Below are positions 6,051 through 7,270 of a stretch of 7,270 nucleotides of DNA, piece by piece. Position 1 is the first letter of the stretch; every line of letters starts with the position of its first letter. The DNA is from a bacterium (lineage in GTDB: Bacteria > SZUA-79 > Acidulodesulfobacterales > Acidulodesulfobacteraceae). The translations under genes were made by a program, and so were the position numbers. Under the pieces are notes generated by a model that saw nothing but the letters and a program-made list of their open reading frames with translations, made no database searches and was not told where the DNA came from. The DNA lies in NCBI GenBank assembly GCA_021781285.1, contig JAJXXD010000140.1:1-7270 (forward strand), given 5' to 3'.

Positions 6051-7270
6051 ATGATAAGCAATACTTTAATGTTTGACGGTAAAAAAATAACTATCGAAAC
6101 GGGGAGACTAGCCAAACAGGCGTCGGGAAGCGCATTGGTTACGATAGGAGACACAAAAGTTCTCGTTACTACGTGTTTAAATAAAAAAATAAAGGAAGGA
6201 ACGGATTTCCTGCCCCTTACCGTGAATTACGTAGAGAAATATTATTCTGCGGGAAAAATACCGGGCGGTTTTTTTAAAAGAGAGGCAAGGCCGACCGAAA
6301 AAGAGGTTTTGACCTCCAGATTCTTAGACAGGCCGATAAGACCCCTATTTTCGGATAATTACTTTTTTGATACGCAGATAATAGCCACCGTGGTTTCCAT
6401 GGATAACGAAAACGATCCGGATATGGCGGCTATGTTAGGCGTTTCATTTTCTTTGATGCTTTCCGAAGCCCCGTTTAACGGACCAACCGCAGGCGTTAGA
6501 ATTGCAAGGGTAAACGGCAATTTCATTGCAAATCCGACTTATAAGGAACTCGAAGCCAGCGACACGTTTCTTATAGTCGCAGGCTCAAAAGACGCTATAA
6601 CTATGGTTGAAGGAAGCTTTAACGAATTAGACGAGGAAGAGCTTATTTCGGCGATAGAATTCGCGCACGATAAAATTGTGGAATTAACCGAGTTTCAGAA
6701 TAAAGCTCTTTCTGGAATGAGCATTAATAAAGCCGTGCCTGAAGAAATTAACATACCGGAAGGATTACATGAAAGAGTTAAGGAGCTTTCTTACGACGAT
6801 TTATCCGCCGCCCTTAAGATTTCCGCAAAGCTTGAAAGAAATGAAAGAGTTGAAAACCTGAACGACAAGGTTATCGAACTGCTTAATGAATCTTATCCCG
6901 GGCAGGAAGCGGCGATAAGCCATATTTTTGAATCTATCCAAAAGGATATATTGAGAAGCAACATAATTAACGATGGTTTAAGAATAGACGGAAGAGGGCT
7001 TAGAGATATAAGGCCTATCAGCTGTTCCGTCGGAGAACTGCCGATGGCTCACGGAAGCGCCGTTTTCACGCGCGGTGAAACCCAGGCTCTCGTCGTCGCC
7101 ACTCTCGGCACTAAATTCGACGAACAGATTATAGATGCGCCCGAGAAAGAATCGACTAAAAAATTTATGCTGCATTATAATTTCCCTCCTTTTTCCGTGG
7201 GAGAGGTCGCTCCCTTAAGGTCCCCCGGTAGAAGAGAGATAGGGCACGGGTCGCTTGGCGAAAAAGCGCT
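6051..7270 (+). CDS. pnp: Polyribonucleotide nucleotidyltransferase (PNPase), 3' end missing
   Basis: PNPase is a trimeric, phosphate-dependent 3'-5' exoribonuclease and a core enzyme of mRNA decay. The frame starts at ATG 6051 behind AGGAG and is open to the window edge, giving about 406 of an expected 690-720 residues. The first RNase PH domain is recognisable from ETGRLAKQASGSALVTIGDT and GTDFLPLTVNYVEKYYSAGKIP, followed by the FFKRE motif (74-78) and FLDRPIRPLF. An alpha-helical linker domain follows, and the second RNase PH domain begins at RIDGRGLRDIRPI (from 311) and includes HGSAVFTRGETQALV and the REIGHG motif (GHG 398-400). The KH and S1 RNA-binding domains and the rest of the catalytic centre are beyond the edge. 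There is no frameshift in the visible part, and the TTTTTTT run at 6269-6275 encodes the conserved Phe-Phe. Confidence 0.98.
   Translation, partial: MISNTLMFDGKKITIETGRLAKQASGSALVTIGDTKVLVTTCLNKKIKEGTDFLPLTVNYVEKYYSAGKIPGGFFKREARPTEKEVLTSRFLDRPIRPLFSDNYFFDTQIIATVVSMDNENDPDMAAMLGVSFSLMLSEAPFNGPTAGVRIARVNGNFIANPTYKELEASDTFLIVAGSKDAITMVEGSFNELDEEELISAIEFAHDKIVELTEFQNKALSGMSINKAVPEEINIPEGLHERVKELSYDDLSAALKISAKLERNERVENLNDKVIELLNESYPGQEAAISHIFESIQKDILRSNIINDGLRIDGRGLRDIRPISCSVGELPMAHGSAVFTRGETQALVVATLGTKFDEQIIDAPEKESTKKFMLHYNFPPFSVGEVAPLRSPGRREIGHGSLGEKA

Noticed and set aside
6269..6279. T7A4 run in pnp as a programmed frameshift signal
   Set aside because: It encodes the conserved Phe-Phe-Lys of PNPase, and the frame stays intact for another 330 codons.

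Overview
The window is a stretch of the conserved bacterial transcription/translation operon: nusA (3' part) - infB - rbfA - nrnA-like DHH phosphoesterase - truB - rpsO - pnp (5' part). All seven genes are on the + strand, with spacers of 6 to 58 bases and no convincing intrinsic terminator anywhere. The sequence therefore reads as one polycistronic transcript that enters from upstream and continues past the right edge. I see no mobile element, CRISPR array, tRNA/rRNA gene or phage-like gene, and nothing that looks like a new defence or accessory system.

Organism: the DNA is moderately AT-rich, ATA is a common isoleucine codon, AGA/AGG dominate arginine, and all six visible stop codons are TAA. 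The gene order with a DHH phosphoesterase between rbfA and truB, the NusA carrying one C-terminal helix-hairpin-helix module, and a VIRRR-type motif near the IF2 N-terminus resemble deltaproteobacterial-grade lineages (Desulfobacterota and relatives, possibly an uncultivated one). This placement is an inference from remembered family patterns, not a computed phylogeny.

Layout: 1-1014 nusA (S1, KH1, KH2, HhH), missing its N-terminal part. 1015-1065 is a short spacer with two mutually exclusive hairpins next to the infB ribosome binding site. 1066-3390 is infB (IF2, 774 residues). 3430-3786 is rbfA, starting at TTG. 3793-4917 is the DHH phosphoesterase (374 residues, with an internal insertion). 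4926-5666 is truB (246 residues, without the extra C-terminal domain). 5667-5724 is the AT-rich rpsO leader. 5725-5994 is rpsO. 5995-6050 is an AT-rich spacer. 6051-7270 is pnp, cut by the window edge after about 406 codons.

How the genes work together: NusA controls elongation, pausing and termination. IF2 starts translation. RbfA and S15 act in 30S assembly. TruB makes the conserved T-loop pseudouridine in tRNA. PNPase degrades RNA from the 3' end, and the DHH enzyme probably clears the very short oligonucleotides left over. The points worth a second look are small: the nusA-infB hairpin pair, an IF2 without its usual first N-terminal module, a D-to-E change plus an insertion in the DHH enzyme, and four consecutive genes in one reading frame separated only by single TAA codons.
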